Positions 54,271 to 63,071 of a DNA stretch of 64,000 bases are shown here, piece after piece. The notes beneath the pieces are model-generated. The model saw nothing but the letters and a program-made list of their open reading frames with translations. It was not told the DNA's origin and searched no databases. The position numbers were made by a program, and so were the translations under genes. Source of the DNA: a bacterium 336/3 (GTDB lineage: Bacteria; Bacteroidota; Bacteroidia; Cytophagales; Thermonemataceae); the NCBI GenBank assembly GCA_001281695.1, contig LJIE01000001.1, positions 192,107 through 256,106 on the forward strand. Direction: 5' to 3'. Numbering within the stretch: the first letter of the stretch is position 1; the number at the start of each line of letters is the position of its first letter.

Positions 54271-56157
54271 TTAATACAACACTCTAAACTTGATTGTATT
54301 TTCTATTTCTTTTAAATCTGTAATCACATCTTTACTATATTCTTTATCTATATCTGTGATTACATATCCTATTTCTTCATTAGTTTTTAAGTATTGTCCC
54401 AAAATATTAATTTGATGATTAGCCAAAATCAGGTTTATTTTAGCTAAAATACCTGCTGTATTCTTATGGATATGAAGCAATCTGTGAGCATTTTTCTGAG
54501 CAGGAAGCTGTAAATTTGGGATATTTACACTTGCATAAGTGCTTCCTGTATTGATATACTCTATGAGTTTATTAGGAACATAAGTGCCTATATTTTCCTG
54601 AGCTTCTTCTGTGCTACCTCCAATATGTGGTGTGAGAATTACATTTGGTAAGCCTTTCAATTCATTTTCAAAACTTTCATCATTGGTTTTAGGTTCATAA
54701 GGAAATACATCTACAGCTGTACCCGCTATTTTTCCAGAACGAATATTCTTTACAAGAGCCTCTATATCAACAATATGACCTCTTGCCAAATTCAAGAAAA
54801 CAACTCCTTGCTTCATCAAATCAAATTCTTTTTCTCCTATCAAATTTTCATTTTCTTTTCTGCCATCTACATGAAGTGTTACAAAATCCGCTATTTGTAA
54901 AAGTTCTTCTAAACTATTGCATTTTTGAGCATTTCCTAAAGCCAATTTATCTACCACATCATAAAAATAGACCTGCATTCCCAAAGCTTCTGAAATGACA
55001 GAAAGTTGTGAACCAATATTCCCATAGCCCACTATTCCCAATTTTTTACCTCTAATTTCTCTACTGTTGTTTGCCGATTTATCCCAAATTCCTTGGTGCA
55101 TTTTCTGACTTTTCTCTGCAATCTGCCTTGTGAGTATAATCATTTCACCAAGAGCCATTTCCACAACACTTCTTGTATTGCTATAAGGAGCATTGAACAC
55201 AGCTATCCCTTTTTGCATACAAGTATTTAAGTCTATTTGATTTGTACCAATGCAATAAGCTCCAATGGCTATAAGTCTTTCAGCATGTTTTAAAACCTTA
55301 GCTGTTACATTTGTTTTTGAACGTATACCAAGAATAGATACATCTTTTATTTTTTCAATTAATTCATCTTCATTCAAGGCTCCTTTCAATGCTTCTACTT
55401 GATAACCTTCATTCTTAAAAATTTCTTGAGCTTTAGGATGTACATTTTCTAGTAATAAAACTTTTATTCGATGTTTTGGATAAGAAACTTGCATAGGTAG
55501 TTTATGGATAAATAGAAATTCGTCTAAATTAGGTAGAATGTAATCGGCTTTTTCAGCTACTTGTGGGCGTTCAATATTTTCTGTGAATGCATAAAAATGA
55601 TTGGCAAGCCCTGCTTCTCTCATTTCGTAATCTGTATAACCATCTCCTATTACATACACTTCTCCTTCTAGATTTAATTCTTTGAGTAATAGAACTTTAC
55701 CTTTATTTTTAGAGAGGAGAATATTTTTATCATAACCTATGATATTTTCCGATTCATTGAATACAAATTCATTGGCATAAATATTTTCAGGTTTAATGCC
55801 ATATTTAGTCACGATAGGCTCTATAAACTCTCTGAAACCACTTGAGATAATTAAAATATTTCCTGAATAAGTTTCTAAAAATGTCTTATTCCTTGAGAAT
55901 GAAACAGATACTTTACTTTCTAAAAACTCAACCAATTTTAAGATGTCGTTTTTGTTTGCAGAAAGTAGTTGTATGCGTTGTTCCAAAGCTTGTTCAAATG
56001 AGAGCTTCCCTTCCATTCCTGCTTTAGTAATTTCTTCTATTTTAGAAACTATTTCTTGTTGGTTGGGTTTGCCCTCTAAGGCTATTCGGGCAAGTTCATC
56101 CAAGCCTTCTACTTGTGTAAAAGTGCTGTCAAAATCAATAATAATATATTTGTTCAT
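54271..56157 (-). CDS. serA: Fused phosphoserine-phosphatase-like HAD domain and D-3-phosphoglycerate dehydrogenase
   Basis: A 628-residue bifunctional-looking protein. Residues 1-205 are a HAD phosphatase of the SerB type: DFDST (8-12), an LIISSGFREF motif II, a lysine-bearing KNKGKVLLL, and VIGDGYTDYEM motif IV. After a linker, residues 230-540 are a SerA-type dehydrogenase with the NAD motif GYGNIG (377-382), the LARGHIVD active-site arginine region and LTPHIGGSTEEAQ histidine. A C-terminal ACT domain (about 555-628) likely gives serine feedback. SerA and SerB are the first and last steps of serine synthesis; SerC is not in the window. Confidence 0.9.
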   Translation of the reverse strand: MNKYIIIDFDSTFTQVEGLDELARIALEGKPNQQEIVSKIEEITKAGMEGKLSFEQALEQRIQLLSANKNDILKLVEFLESKVSVSFSRNKTFLETYSGNILIISSGFREFIEPIVTKYGIKPENIYANEFVFNESENIIGYDKNILLSKNKGKVLLLKELNLEGEVYVIGDGYTDYEMREAGLANHFYAFTENIERPQVAEKADYILPNLDEFLFIHKLPMQVSYPKHRIKVLLLENVHPKAQEIFKNEGYQVEALKGALNEDELIEKIKDVSILGIRSKTNVTAKVLKHAERLIAIGAYCIGTNQIDLNTCMQKGIAVFNAPYSNTRSVVEMALGEMIILTRQIAEKSQKMHQGIWDKSANNSREIRGKKLGIVGYGNIGSQLSVISEALGMQVYFYDVVDKLALGNAQKCNSLEELLQIADFVTLHVDGRKENENLIGEKEFDLMKQGVVFLNLARGHIVDIEALVKNIRSGKIAGTAVDVFPYEPKTNDESFENELKGLPNVILTPHIGGSTEEAQENIGTYVPNKLIEYINTGSTYASVNIPNLQLPAQKNAHRLLHIHKNTAGILAKINLILANHQINILGQYLKTNEEIGYVITDIDKEYSKDVITDLKEIENTIKFRVLY

Positions 56158-56204
56158 GGCTGGTATTGGTATTTATACAAAACTACATGAAAAACCCTAA
56201 TAAG

Positions 56205-56230
56205 CAAAAAAGCCCACTATCAAGTGAGCT
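56205..56230 (-). terminator. Terminator of the nuoC transcript
   Basis: Read on the minus strand, AGCTCACT (56230-56223) and AGTGGGCT (56218-56211) form a stem with one mismatch, followed by six T. It lies 27 bases past the nuoC stop. Confidence 0.75.
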
Positions 56231-56256
56231 TACTTTATATTCTAAAGTTATTTGTA

Positions 56257-56766
56257 TTATCTTCCAAAATATAAATTTTCTTTATCTTGGCGTGTTTGGT
56301 CTTCCAAAGGATACTCTTTACGTAGTGGGTGATAATCCATTTCATCTACGTTATAAATTCTCGTCAGCTTCGGGTGTCCATCAAAGATAATTCCATAGAA
56401 ATCGTAAGCTTCTCTTTCCATCCAATTAGAAGATGCAAATAGTGTTGTAAGTGTTGGAAGATGCAAATCGTCTTGAGATAAAAACACCTTAAAACGCAAA
56501 CGAATATTACTTAAAAGGCTATGTACTTGATACATCACCGCAAACTCTGCTCCTTGATTATCAGGATAATGAATCCCACAAAGTGTTGTCAGGAACTGAA
56601 ACTGAAATTGTTTATGAAAATATAGATACTCTAAAAGATTGATGATGCTTTCTCTTTTGCAAATCAATAGAGGCAAGTCTGTTGCTGTTTGTTCATCCAA
56701 AATCAAACTACCTTCAAATTTTGCTAAGATATCTTCAATAATAATTTCTTTAGTAAGTACAGCCAT
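56257..56766 (-). CDS. nuoC: NADH-quinone oxidoreductase subunit C, not in a nuo operon
   Basis: A 169-residue NuoC (30 kDa) subunit of respiratory complex I, in the peripheral arm. The family signature is clear: WMEREAYDFYGIIFDGHP, then DEMDYHPLRKEYPLEDQ at the C-terminus. No other nuo gene flanks it; neighbours are serA and rluD. It could be transcribed at the end of the leftward run that starts with DUF3098. It looks intact. Confidence 0.93.
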   Translation of the reverse strand: MAVLTKEIIIEDILAKFEGSLILDEQTATDLPLLICKRESIINLLEYLYFHKQFQFQFLTTLCGIHYPDNQGAEFAVMYQVHSLLSNIRLRFKVFLSQDDLHLPTLTTLFASSNWMEREAYDFYGIIFDGHPKLTRIYNVDEMDYHPLRKEYPLEDQTRQDKENLYFGR

Positions 56767-56832
56767 AAAACTTAATTTTTGAGCAAGATAATAATTTTAA
56801 CAATTCTTAGAAATATTTTGTTTCGAAATACT

Positions 56833-57870
56833 CTATTCTGTATAATCTTCCCATTTTTTTAGTAAATTTTGAAAATCTTCAGGTAATTCACTCTCATAAA
56901 AAACAGGTTTTAATGTTGTAGGATGAATAAATCCTAAACTTTTTGCATGTAGGGCTTGACGTGGCATCATTTCAAAGCAATTTTCTACAAATTTTTTGTA
57001 TTTGCCTGTAGCATTGCCCCTACGTATTTTATCCCCTCCATAAGATACATCATTGAATAATGGATGACCAATGGATTTCATGTGTATGCGTATTTGGTGT
57101 GTTCTTCCTGTTTCTAAATTACAACGTATCAAACTCACATATTTAAATGAGCGTATTACCTGATAGTGTGTAACAGCTCTTTTTCCAATTTCTGAGTCTA
57201 AAGGGTACACATCCATTAATTTCCTATCTTTTGTACTACGATTAATGGGAGCATTAACCGTTCCTTTTGACTCTTTAGGTTCACCCCAAACCAATGCGTA
57301 ATATGTTCTTTCAATATTATGGTCAAAAAACTGTTTGGCTATAAAACTTAAAGCTCTTTCCGTTTTACCAATTACCAAAAGACCAGAGGTATCTTTGTCT
57401 ATTCTATGTATCAATCCTGGACGTATTTCTCCATCTTTAAAGTGTGGAAGTTGCTGAAAATGATATACCAAAGCATTTACAAGCGTCCCATCCCAGTTAC
57501 CATGAGCAGGATGGACAACCATTCCAGCAGCTTTATTGACAATCAAAAATTCATCGTCTTCATAAATAATATTAAGAGGAATATTTTCAGGAAGAATTTC
57601 TTTGTTTCGAGGTGGAGTAGGTAAATGAAGCGTTATACTATCAAAAGGCTTTATTTTATAATTCGATTTGATAATCTTATCATTTACCTTTATTAAGCCT
57701 GCTTCTATAGCATTTTGTATTCTATTACGAGTTGCATTTTGAACTCTATCAACCAAAAACTTGTCTACTCTGAGCAAGCCTTGACCCTTATCTACAATAA
57801 TTTTATAATGTTCGTACAATTCCGAAACATCTTCATCTTCCAAGAAGTCATCTTGTTCATCCTGATTCAT
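56833..57870 (-). CDS. rluD: 23S rRNA pseudouridine synthase, RluD/RluA family
   Basis: A 345-residue enzyme that makes pseudouridine in 23S rRNA (positions 1911/1915/1917 in the RluD case). An N-terminal S4 RNA-binding domain (LLRVDKFLVDRVQNATRNR, about 32-95) precedes the catalytic domain with HRIDKDTSG; the catalytic aspartate is Asp158. LETGRTHQIRIHMKSIGHP is the second conserved block. An acidic N-terminal extension (MNQDEQDDFLEDED) is typical of Bacteroidota copies. The RluD versus RluA/C assignment rests on the S4 domain and length. Confidence 0.9.
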   Translation of the reverse strand: MNQDEQDDFLEDEDVSELYEHYKIIVDKGQGLLRVDKFLVDRVQNATRNRIQNAIEAGLIKVNDKIIKSNYKIKPFDSITLHLPTPPRNKEILPENIPLNIIYEDDEFLIVNKAAGMVVHPAHGNWDGTLVNALVYHFQQLPHFKDGEIRPGLIHRIDKDTSGLLVIGKTERALSFIAKQFFDHNIERTYYALVWGEPKESKGTVNAPINRSTKDRKLMDVYPLDSEIGKRAVTHYQVIRSFKYVSLIRCNLETGRTHQIRIHMKSIGHPLFNDVSYGGDKIRRGNATGKYKKFVENCFEMMPRQALHAKSLGFIHPTTLKPVFYESELPEDFQNLLKKWEDYTE

Positions 57871-57885
57871 TTTTTAATGGGATTC

Positions 57886-58653
57886 TTATATTTTACTATG
57901 TAAGTTTTTGAATTGAGTATGTAAACTATCAAATTGAGATGACGATATTTCAAAACCACCATATTTGATATAGGCAAATATTTTACTTTGATATTTAAAA
58001 TCTTCGTACAAAGGTTTTTTATTTTGTCTTAGTTCTTGTTGATACTCTAAATTAGTTTTTTCTTTTTGTAAATGAATATATTGTTTTTGAGAAAGTAAAA
58101 ATAATGTCTTTAAATATAAGAATCTTACAGCTTGGGTATAATCTCCTTTGGCTATTGCTTTGTTTATTTTCTCATCTAAATTACTTTTATCTAATTTATC
58201 AATATCTTCTTCCAGAACTTCTTGTACAACTATTTTATTATTTCTTCTAAAGAGACTCATAGGATTGATTCCCAGTAAGGCAAGCACTAAAAATATGATT
58301 GCAATTGCTGAAGCAATATAAATAGCACTTTCGCCCAGTTGAATTTTAGGAGATTCTTGTCTTCTTATTTTCTTTACTTCCCATTCATTTTCTCCATTTC
58401 CTTGATTTTTACCATTTCTTTTTTGTTCCTGCTCATAACGCCATTGTTTCCACTCCCAATCACTATCTTCTTTATTATAATCTTTTATATCTTCTTCTTC
58501 GTAGTTAAAATCAGGGTCATTTCTTAATTTTTCTAAATTTTTATCTTTAAAACTACGTACTTCCACCAGAGAGCTATCTATAGCACCTTGTGAGTATCCC
58601 TGTAAAGAATACACAAACATGAGAGTTACTATAAAAAGCCTTTTGAACATCAA
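57886..58653 (-). CDS. DUF4129-like membrane protein with signal peptide
   Basis: A 255-residue protein. It has a signal peptide (ending SLQGYSQG), a highly charged periplasmic segment (DPDFNYEEEDIKDYNKEDSD...), one membrane helix (AIYIASAIAIIFLVLALLGI) and a cytosolic domain with YTQAVRFLYLKTLFLLSQKQ, the DUF4129 hallmark. In Bacteroidota DUF4129 proteins accompany MoxR ATPases and stage II sporulation or BatA-type genes; those are not present here. It lies between uppP and rluD with short gaps, in the same direction. Confidence 0.75.
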   Translation of the reverse strand: MMFKRLFIVTLMFVYSLQGYSQGAIDSSLVEVRSFKDKNLEKLRNDPDFNYEEEDIKDYNKEDSDWEWKQWRYEQEQKRNGKNQGNGENEWEVKKIRRQESPKIQLGESAIYIASAIAIIFLVLALLGINPMSLFRRNNKIVVQEVLEEDIDKLDKSNLDEKINKAIAKGDYTQAVRFLYLKTLFLLSQKQYIHLQKEKTNLEYQQELRQNKKPLYEDFKYQSKIFAYIKYGGFEISSSQFDSLHTQFKNLHSKI

Positions 58654-58683
58654 GTATATAGAAAAGAGTAAGATAAAAAACTT

Positions 58684-59487
58684 CTAAAGCATTTCCAAAG
58701 AATAGCCTCTAATTATTAAGGTTAATAATATCAATCCTACAATAATTCTGTACCAACCAAATGCTTTAAAGCCATATTTAGTCAAAACACCAATAAAAAA
58801 TTTAATTGCTATCAGAGCTACTACAAAAGCTACTATATTCCCAACAAAAAATAAAGTCCATTGTTCTTGTGTTTGATTCAAAAAATCTTCTTTTACATCC
58901 CAAATACTTTTGACAGTAGCAGCAAACATAGTAGGAACAGCCAAAAAGAAAGAAAATTCTGCTGCCACTTTTCTATTTAGGCGTTGAGTTAGCCCTCCTA
59001 TAATCGTTGATGCTGAACGGCTTACCCCTGGTATCATAGAAATACACTGAAAACAACCAATGATAAAAGCTGTTTTATAGTTAATGTCCTGAGTGGTTTG
59101 GTTTTGATTTAATTCATTCTTAGAAAACCATTTATCTACAAACAAAAGTATTATGCCTCCTAAAAGCAATGCAACAGCCACTACATCTACTCTTTCAAGC
59201 AAGGTATCAATATGTTTTTTGAGAAGCAAACCCACTATAGCTGCAGGGATAAAGGCTACTATGAGTTTAAAATAAAAATCAATACTTTGAAAAAATCGCT
59301 TCCAGTATAATACCACTACCGAAAGAATTGCTCCTAACTGAATAGCAACAATAAACATTTTAAAAAAATTATCAGCTTTCATTTGTGCAAATGAAGCCGT
59401 AATAATCATGTGTCCTGTAGAAGATATGGGCAAAAACTCCGTAAGTCCCTCTACAATGGCTAATAAAATAGCTTCTAATAAACTCAT
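58684..59487 (-). CDS. uppP: Undecaprenyl-diphosphate phosphatase
   Basis: A 267-residue BacA-type membrane enzyme that recycles the undecaprenyl lipid carrier for cell-wall synthesis and gives bacitracin resistance. Both active-site motifs are present: [15 protein letters not shown] near the N-terminus and PGVSRSAST in the second half, with about eight membrane helices. Its start overlaps the end of the DUF3098 gene by four bases, so they are translationally coupled. Confidence 0.96.
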   Translation of the reverse strand: MSLLEAILLAIVEGLTEFLPISSTGHMIITASFAQMKADNFFKMFIVAIQLGAILSVVVLYWKRFFQSIDFYFKLIVAFIPAAIVGLLLKKHIDTLLERVDVVAVALLLGGIILLFVDKWFSKNELNQNQTTQDINYKTAFIIGCFQCISMIPGVSRSASTIIGGLTQRLNRKVAAEFSFFLAVPTMFAATVKSIWDVKEDFLNQTQEQWTLFFVGNIVAFVVALIAIKFFIGVLTKYGFKAFGWYRIIVGLILLTLIIRGYSLEML

Positions 59488-59699
59488 TTTTTCGATTTAT
59501 AGAAAATAGCAATAAATTGAGTAAGAAAGCCTAATAATAATACAATGGGACCAAGTGTAATACCCATAAAGCCAAAACCATATCGTTCTTTATCACTTGC
59601 CATTATTACAAAGCCCAATAAAAGAAGTAATAGCCCTACTATCATGATGATATAATTGGCTTTATCAAAAGGAAAAGGTTTATTTTCTGAATTTTGCAT
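59484..59699 (-). CDS. DUF3098 small membrane protein
   Basis: A 71-residue protein with two membrane helices ([18 protein letters not shown] and [20 protein letters not shown]) and the DUF3098 form [12 protein letters not shown]. It is regularly found next to uppP in Bacteroidota; here the stop overlaps the uppP start. The ftsX gene that often precedes it is absent; the upstream flank is gmhA, divergent. Confidence 0.9.
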   Translation of the reverse strand: MQNSENKPFPFDKANYIIMIVGLLLLLLGFVIMASDKERYGFGFMGITLGPIVLLLGFLTQFIAIFYKSKK

Positions 59700-59833
59700 A
59701 AAATAGCTTTTTGAATGGCAAAGAAAACGTTTTTTGTTGAATTTTCCAACTATCTATAAAATGCTTGAAATAGGTATTTTATTTTGAGAAACCTTGATTA
59801 TTTCTTAATTTGCATCATAAAGTAAAAGCCAGT

Positions 59834-60412
59834 ATGTTAAATTTTGTAAAAGCTGAATTATTGGAAGCTCAAAAAGTTTTAAATTCTTTTTTTGAGGATA
59901 AAGAGAACCTTGATAAAATAGTTCTTACGGCTCAAAAAATGATAGATGCTATCCAAAACAATCGTAAGATATTGGCTTGTGGTAATGGTGGTTCACATTG
60001 TGATGCCATGCACTTTGCTGAAGAATTAAGTGGAAAATATAGAAATGACCGTAAAGCTCTTCCTTCTATCTCCATTTCAGATAGTGGACATATTACTTGT
60101 GTAGGAAACGATTATGGTTTTGACCACATATATGCTCGATTTATAGAAGCATTAGGACAATCAGGAGATGTATTGGTAGGTATTAGTACCAGTGGAAATT
60201 CTACAAATGTTATAAAAGCCTTTGAAGTAGCTAAAAATCAAGGCATTACAACTGTTGCTCTTACTGGTAAAAATGGTGGAAAATTGGCTGAATTAGCTGA
60301 TTTTGAGATTCGTGTTCCTCACACGGGTTATGCTGACAGAATCCAAGAGATACATATTAAAATTATCCATATTTGGATTGGTCTGATTGAAAAGGGTTTA
60401 GGGTTATCATAA
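59834..60412 (+). CDS. gmhA: D-sedoheptulose-7-phosphate isomerase
   Basis: A 192-residue SIS-domain enzyme that makes the heptose precursor for lipopolysaccharide or glycoprotein glycans. Marks are [21 protein letters not shown], the phosphate-binding STSGNSTNV, and [12 protein letters not shown] with the conserved Glu and His. The ATG at 59834 gives the normal N-terminus; the in-frame codon at 59810 does not. Other heptose genes are not adjacent. Confidence 0.94.
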   Translation: MLNFVKAELLEAQKVLNSFFEDKENLDKIVLTAQKMIDAIQNNRKILACGNGGSHCDAMHFAEELSGKYRNDRKALPSISISDSGHITCVGNDYGFDHIYARFIEALGQSGDVLVGISTSGNSTNVIKAFEVAKNQGITTVALTGKNGGKLAELADFEIRVPHTGYADRIQEIHIKIIHIWIGLIEKGLGLS

Positions 60413-60424
60413 ACTATAATCATT

Positions 60425-61357
60425 ATGAAAAAAGTTGTTGGAATTATTTTGTTTCTATTTTGGGTAAATTTTGTATTTTCTCAAAATACAAAAGAGGAAA
60501 GTATCAAAAATGATATAGTAGAAGGTACTTTATTAATTCCAACAAATAAAACTCCTGTTCCTTTAGTTATTATCATTGCAGGCTCTGGACCAACCGACCG
60601 AGATGGCAATAATCCATTAGCAGGAAAATCTAATTCTTATAAATTATTGGCTGAAGGTTTAGCTCAAAATAATATAGCCTCTCTACGTTATGATAAACGT
60701 GGTATCGCAAAAAGCGTAGTTCCTAATTTTAAAGAAGATAATCTTGATTTTGACCAATATATCAATGATGTAACCAGGTGGATAGATATTATAAGTAAAG
60801 ATAAAAGATTTAATAAAATTATAATTTTAGGACATAGTGAAGGCTCTTTGGTTGGAATGATTGCTTCTAAAAATTCTAAAGTATCCAAATACATTTCATT
60901 AGCAGGCACAGGCAGACCTATTGATGAAGTGATTTTACAACAGTTGAAAGACCAAAAACAACCTGAAAATATACTCAAAGATATAACAGATATGTTTGGT
61001 GAATTGAAAAAAGGCAACAAAATAGAAAAGCCTAACCCAATGTATTACAGTCTTTTCCGTCCAAGTGTACAACCTTACATGATTTCATGGCTCAAGTACA
61101 ATCCACAAGAAGAAATAAAAAAATTAACTCTACCTATTTTAGTTGTTCAAGGAACAACAGATTTACAAATTCCTGAAAGTGAGGCTCAATTATTATTAAA
61201 AGCAAGTCCTAAAGCACAATATTTGCTTATAGAAAAAATGAACCATGTGCTTAAAACCAGTTCTGCTGATAGGAAAGAGAATTTTGATACTTATTCAAAA
61301 CCTGATTTACCCCTTTCAGATGGTTTAATAAATGGTATTGTAAAATTTATAAAATGA
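60425..61357 (+). CDS. Exported alpha/beta-hydrolase (serine esterase or peptidase type)
   Basis: A 310-residue secreted protein with signal peptide (ending VNFVFSQ). The alpha/beta-hydrolase marks are VIIIAGSGPTDRDGNN at the oxyanion strand, the nucleophile in LGHSEGSLVG, an acid in TTDLQIPESE and a histidine in EKMNHVLK. It resembles the BAAT/S9-like hydrolases common in Bacteroidota. It is 12 bases after gmhA and its stop is only one base ahead of the Omp85-type gene, so the three form an operon-like run. The substrate is unknown. Confidence 0.85.
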   Translation: MKKVVGIILFLFWVNFVFSQNTKEESIKNDIVEGTLLIPTNKTPVPLVIIIAGSGPTDRDGNNPLAGKSNSYKLLAEGLAQNNIASLRYDKRGIAKSVVPNFKEDNLDFDQYINDVTRWIDIISKDKRFNKIIILGHSEGSLVGMIASKNSKVSKYISLAGTGRPIDEVILQQLKDQKQPENILKDITDMFGELKKGNKIEKPNPMYYSLFRPSVQPYMISWLKYNPQEEIKKLTLPILVVQGTTDLQIPESEAQLLLKASPKAQYLLIEKMNHVLKTSSADRKENFDTYSKPDLPLSDGLINGIVKFIK

Positions 61358-61358
61358 T

Positions 61359-63071
61359 TTGATTAAAAAACTTGCGATACTAACCCCTTTTTTTCTTTTT
61401 TTGAGCCTCTTTTCATTTGCTCAAAAAACTTTACAAATTGAATTTATACCTAATATTCATTATTTTTATCAAAAAAAATTCATAGATTCTCTTTCAAGAG
61501 AGTCTCATATAAATAATATTCTATCTACTCTGCAAAAAAAAGGATATTGGTATTCTAATATTCAAGAGAAAAAATATTTTAACAATACTTTAAATATTAA
61601 AGTGATTTTAAATAAAGAAGTTTATTGGAAAGCTCTTGAACAAGGGAATATAGAAAATTTGTTCTTAGGAAAACTTTCTTTGAATGATTTTAAAAATAAA
61701 ATTTTTGATTTTAGTATTTGGGAAGCTTTTTCAGAAAGAGTTTTAAGAAATGCAGAGAATAAAGGTTATCCTTTTGCAAAAATTCAATTGGATAGTATTC
61801 AAAACAAGAATGATTCTATTTCTGCCAAAATCAATTTTCAAAAAGGATTTTATGTTACTTGGGATACTCTGAGTGTACAAGGAAATCTAAAATTAAAACG
61901 TTCTTTTTTAGAACGCTATTTACAAATCCGAAAAGACGAATCTTATAGTCAAGAACAACTTGAAAGAGCAGAAAAGCTATTAAAGAATTTAGGTTTTATA
62001 AAAATAACAAAACCTACTCAAGTTCTTTTTGAAGCTCAGAGAGCAAAACCTATTTTTTTCGTAAATCAAAGTAGAAGTAATGAGATAGATGGTATTTTAG
62101 GTTTTATGCCCAATGAACTTTCTCCAAATACTTTATTACTCACAGGACAAGCTCAAGTAAAACTAAGAAATTTATTTAATTCTGCTAAAAGTTTAGAAGC
62201 AGAGTTTCAGCAACTCAAACCTAATCATCAATTACTCCAAGCCATTTACAAACACCCCATACTTTTTCGCTCTAAACTCAACTTTGAATTCAATTTTAAA
62301 CTTCTCAGAGAAGATACTAATTTTGTTAATATTAATAGGAATTTACGTTTTACATACCCTATCAATATCTATACAAATTTTAAATTGTTTGGAGGAGTAC
62401 AAAGTTCTCAAACAGGTTTCACTCCCAATATCAATATTAATACGCTACCTATAAATCAAGAAAACAAATATACTTTTTATGGATTAGGTTATGAGTATAA
62501 TCGTACAGATGATATTTTTTTACCTAAAAATGGTTTTCAAATACAGTTAGATTTACAAACAGGAAATAAGATTATTGAACGCCTGCCTTTCTTATCTGAT
62601 AGTTTGTACAAAAACATTCAACTCCGAAGTTTACAAACCACTATCAATTTTAAACAAAATTTTTATAGAATGATTAACAAAAAAAGTGGTGTGTATACAA
62701 AGCTTGAAGGTGGCATTTTATTAAATAGTAACTTACTTCAAAATGAGCTATTTCGTTTAGGAGGCTTGTTAAGTATTCGGGGTTTTAATCAGAATTTCTT
62801 TTTTGCTTCTTCTTACGCCTTGAGTACATTAGAATATCGTTTCTTTTGGCAAGATGATGCCTATTTTTCATTTTTTTATGACCAAGCTATTTTAGAAACA
62901 AAAATACTTGAGATAAAAACAAATGATACCCCCTTTGGTATTGGAACAGGTATAAGTTTCCAGACTAAAGGAGGTATCTTCAATTTAAGTTATGCTTTGG
63001 GTTACTCCCAAAACCAAAGTCTAAGTGTTACGAAATCCAAAATACATTTTGGATTTATTAGTAGATTCTAA
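61359..63071 (+). CDS. Omp85-family outer-membrane protein (BamA/TamA-like)
   Basis: A 570-residue protein with a signal peptide (ending FSFAQ), a periplasmic region of about 200 residues consistent with one or two degenerate POTRA domains (LSVQGNLKLKRSFLERYL is the clearest), and a C-terminal barrel with YEYNRTDDIFLPKNGFQIQL and the lid-loop motif LSIRGFNQNFF (IRGF), ending in a barrel strand closing at FISRF. Housekeeping BamA is larger and has five POTRA domains, so this is a specialised relative. It starts with TTG; no in-frame ATG is available close by. Its stop codon overlaps that of lysA. Confidence 0.85.
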   Translation: MIKKLAILTPFFLFLSLFSFAQKTLQIEFIPNIHYFYQKKFIDSLSRESHINNILSTLQKKGYWYSNIQEKKYFNNTLNIKVILNKEVYWKALEQGNIENLFLGKLSLNDFKNKIFDFSIWEAFSERVLRNAENKGYPFAKIQLDSIQNKNDSISAKINFQKGFYVTWDTLSVQGNLKLKRSFLERYLQIRKDESYSQEQLERAEKLLKNLGFIKITKPTQVLFEAQRAKPIFFVNQSRSNEIDGILGFMPNELSPNTLLLTGQAQVKLRNLFNSAKSLEAEFQQLKPNHQLLQAIYKHPILFRSKLNFEFNFKLLREDTNFVNINRNLRFTYPINIYTNFKLFGGVQSSQTGFTPNININTLPINQENKYTFYGLGYEYNRTDDIFLPKNGFQIQLDLQTGNKIIERLPFLSDSLYKNIQLRSLQTTINFKQNFYRMINKKSGVYTKLEGGILLNSNLLQNELFRLGGLLSIRGFNQNFFFASSYALSTLEYRFFWQDDAYFSFFYDQAILETKILEIKTNDTPFGIGTGISFQTKGGIFNLSYALGYSQNQSLSVTKSKIHFGFISRF

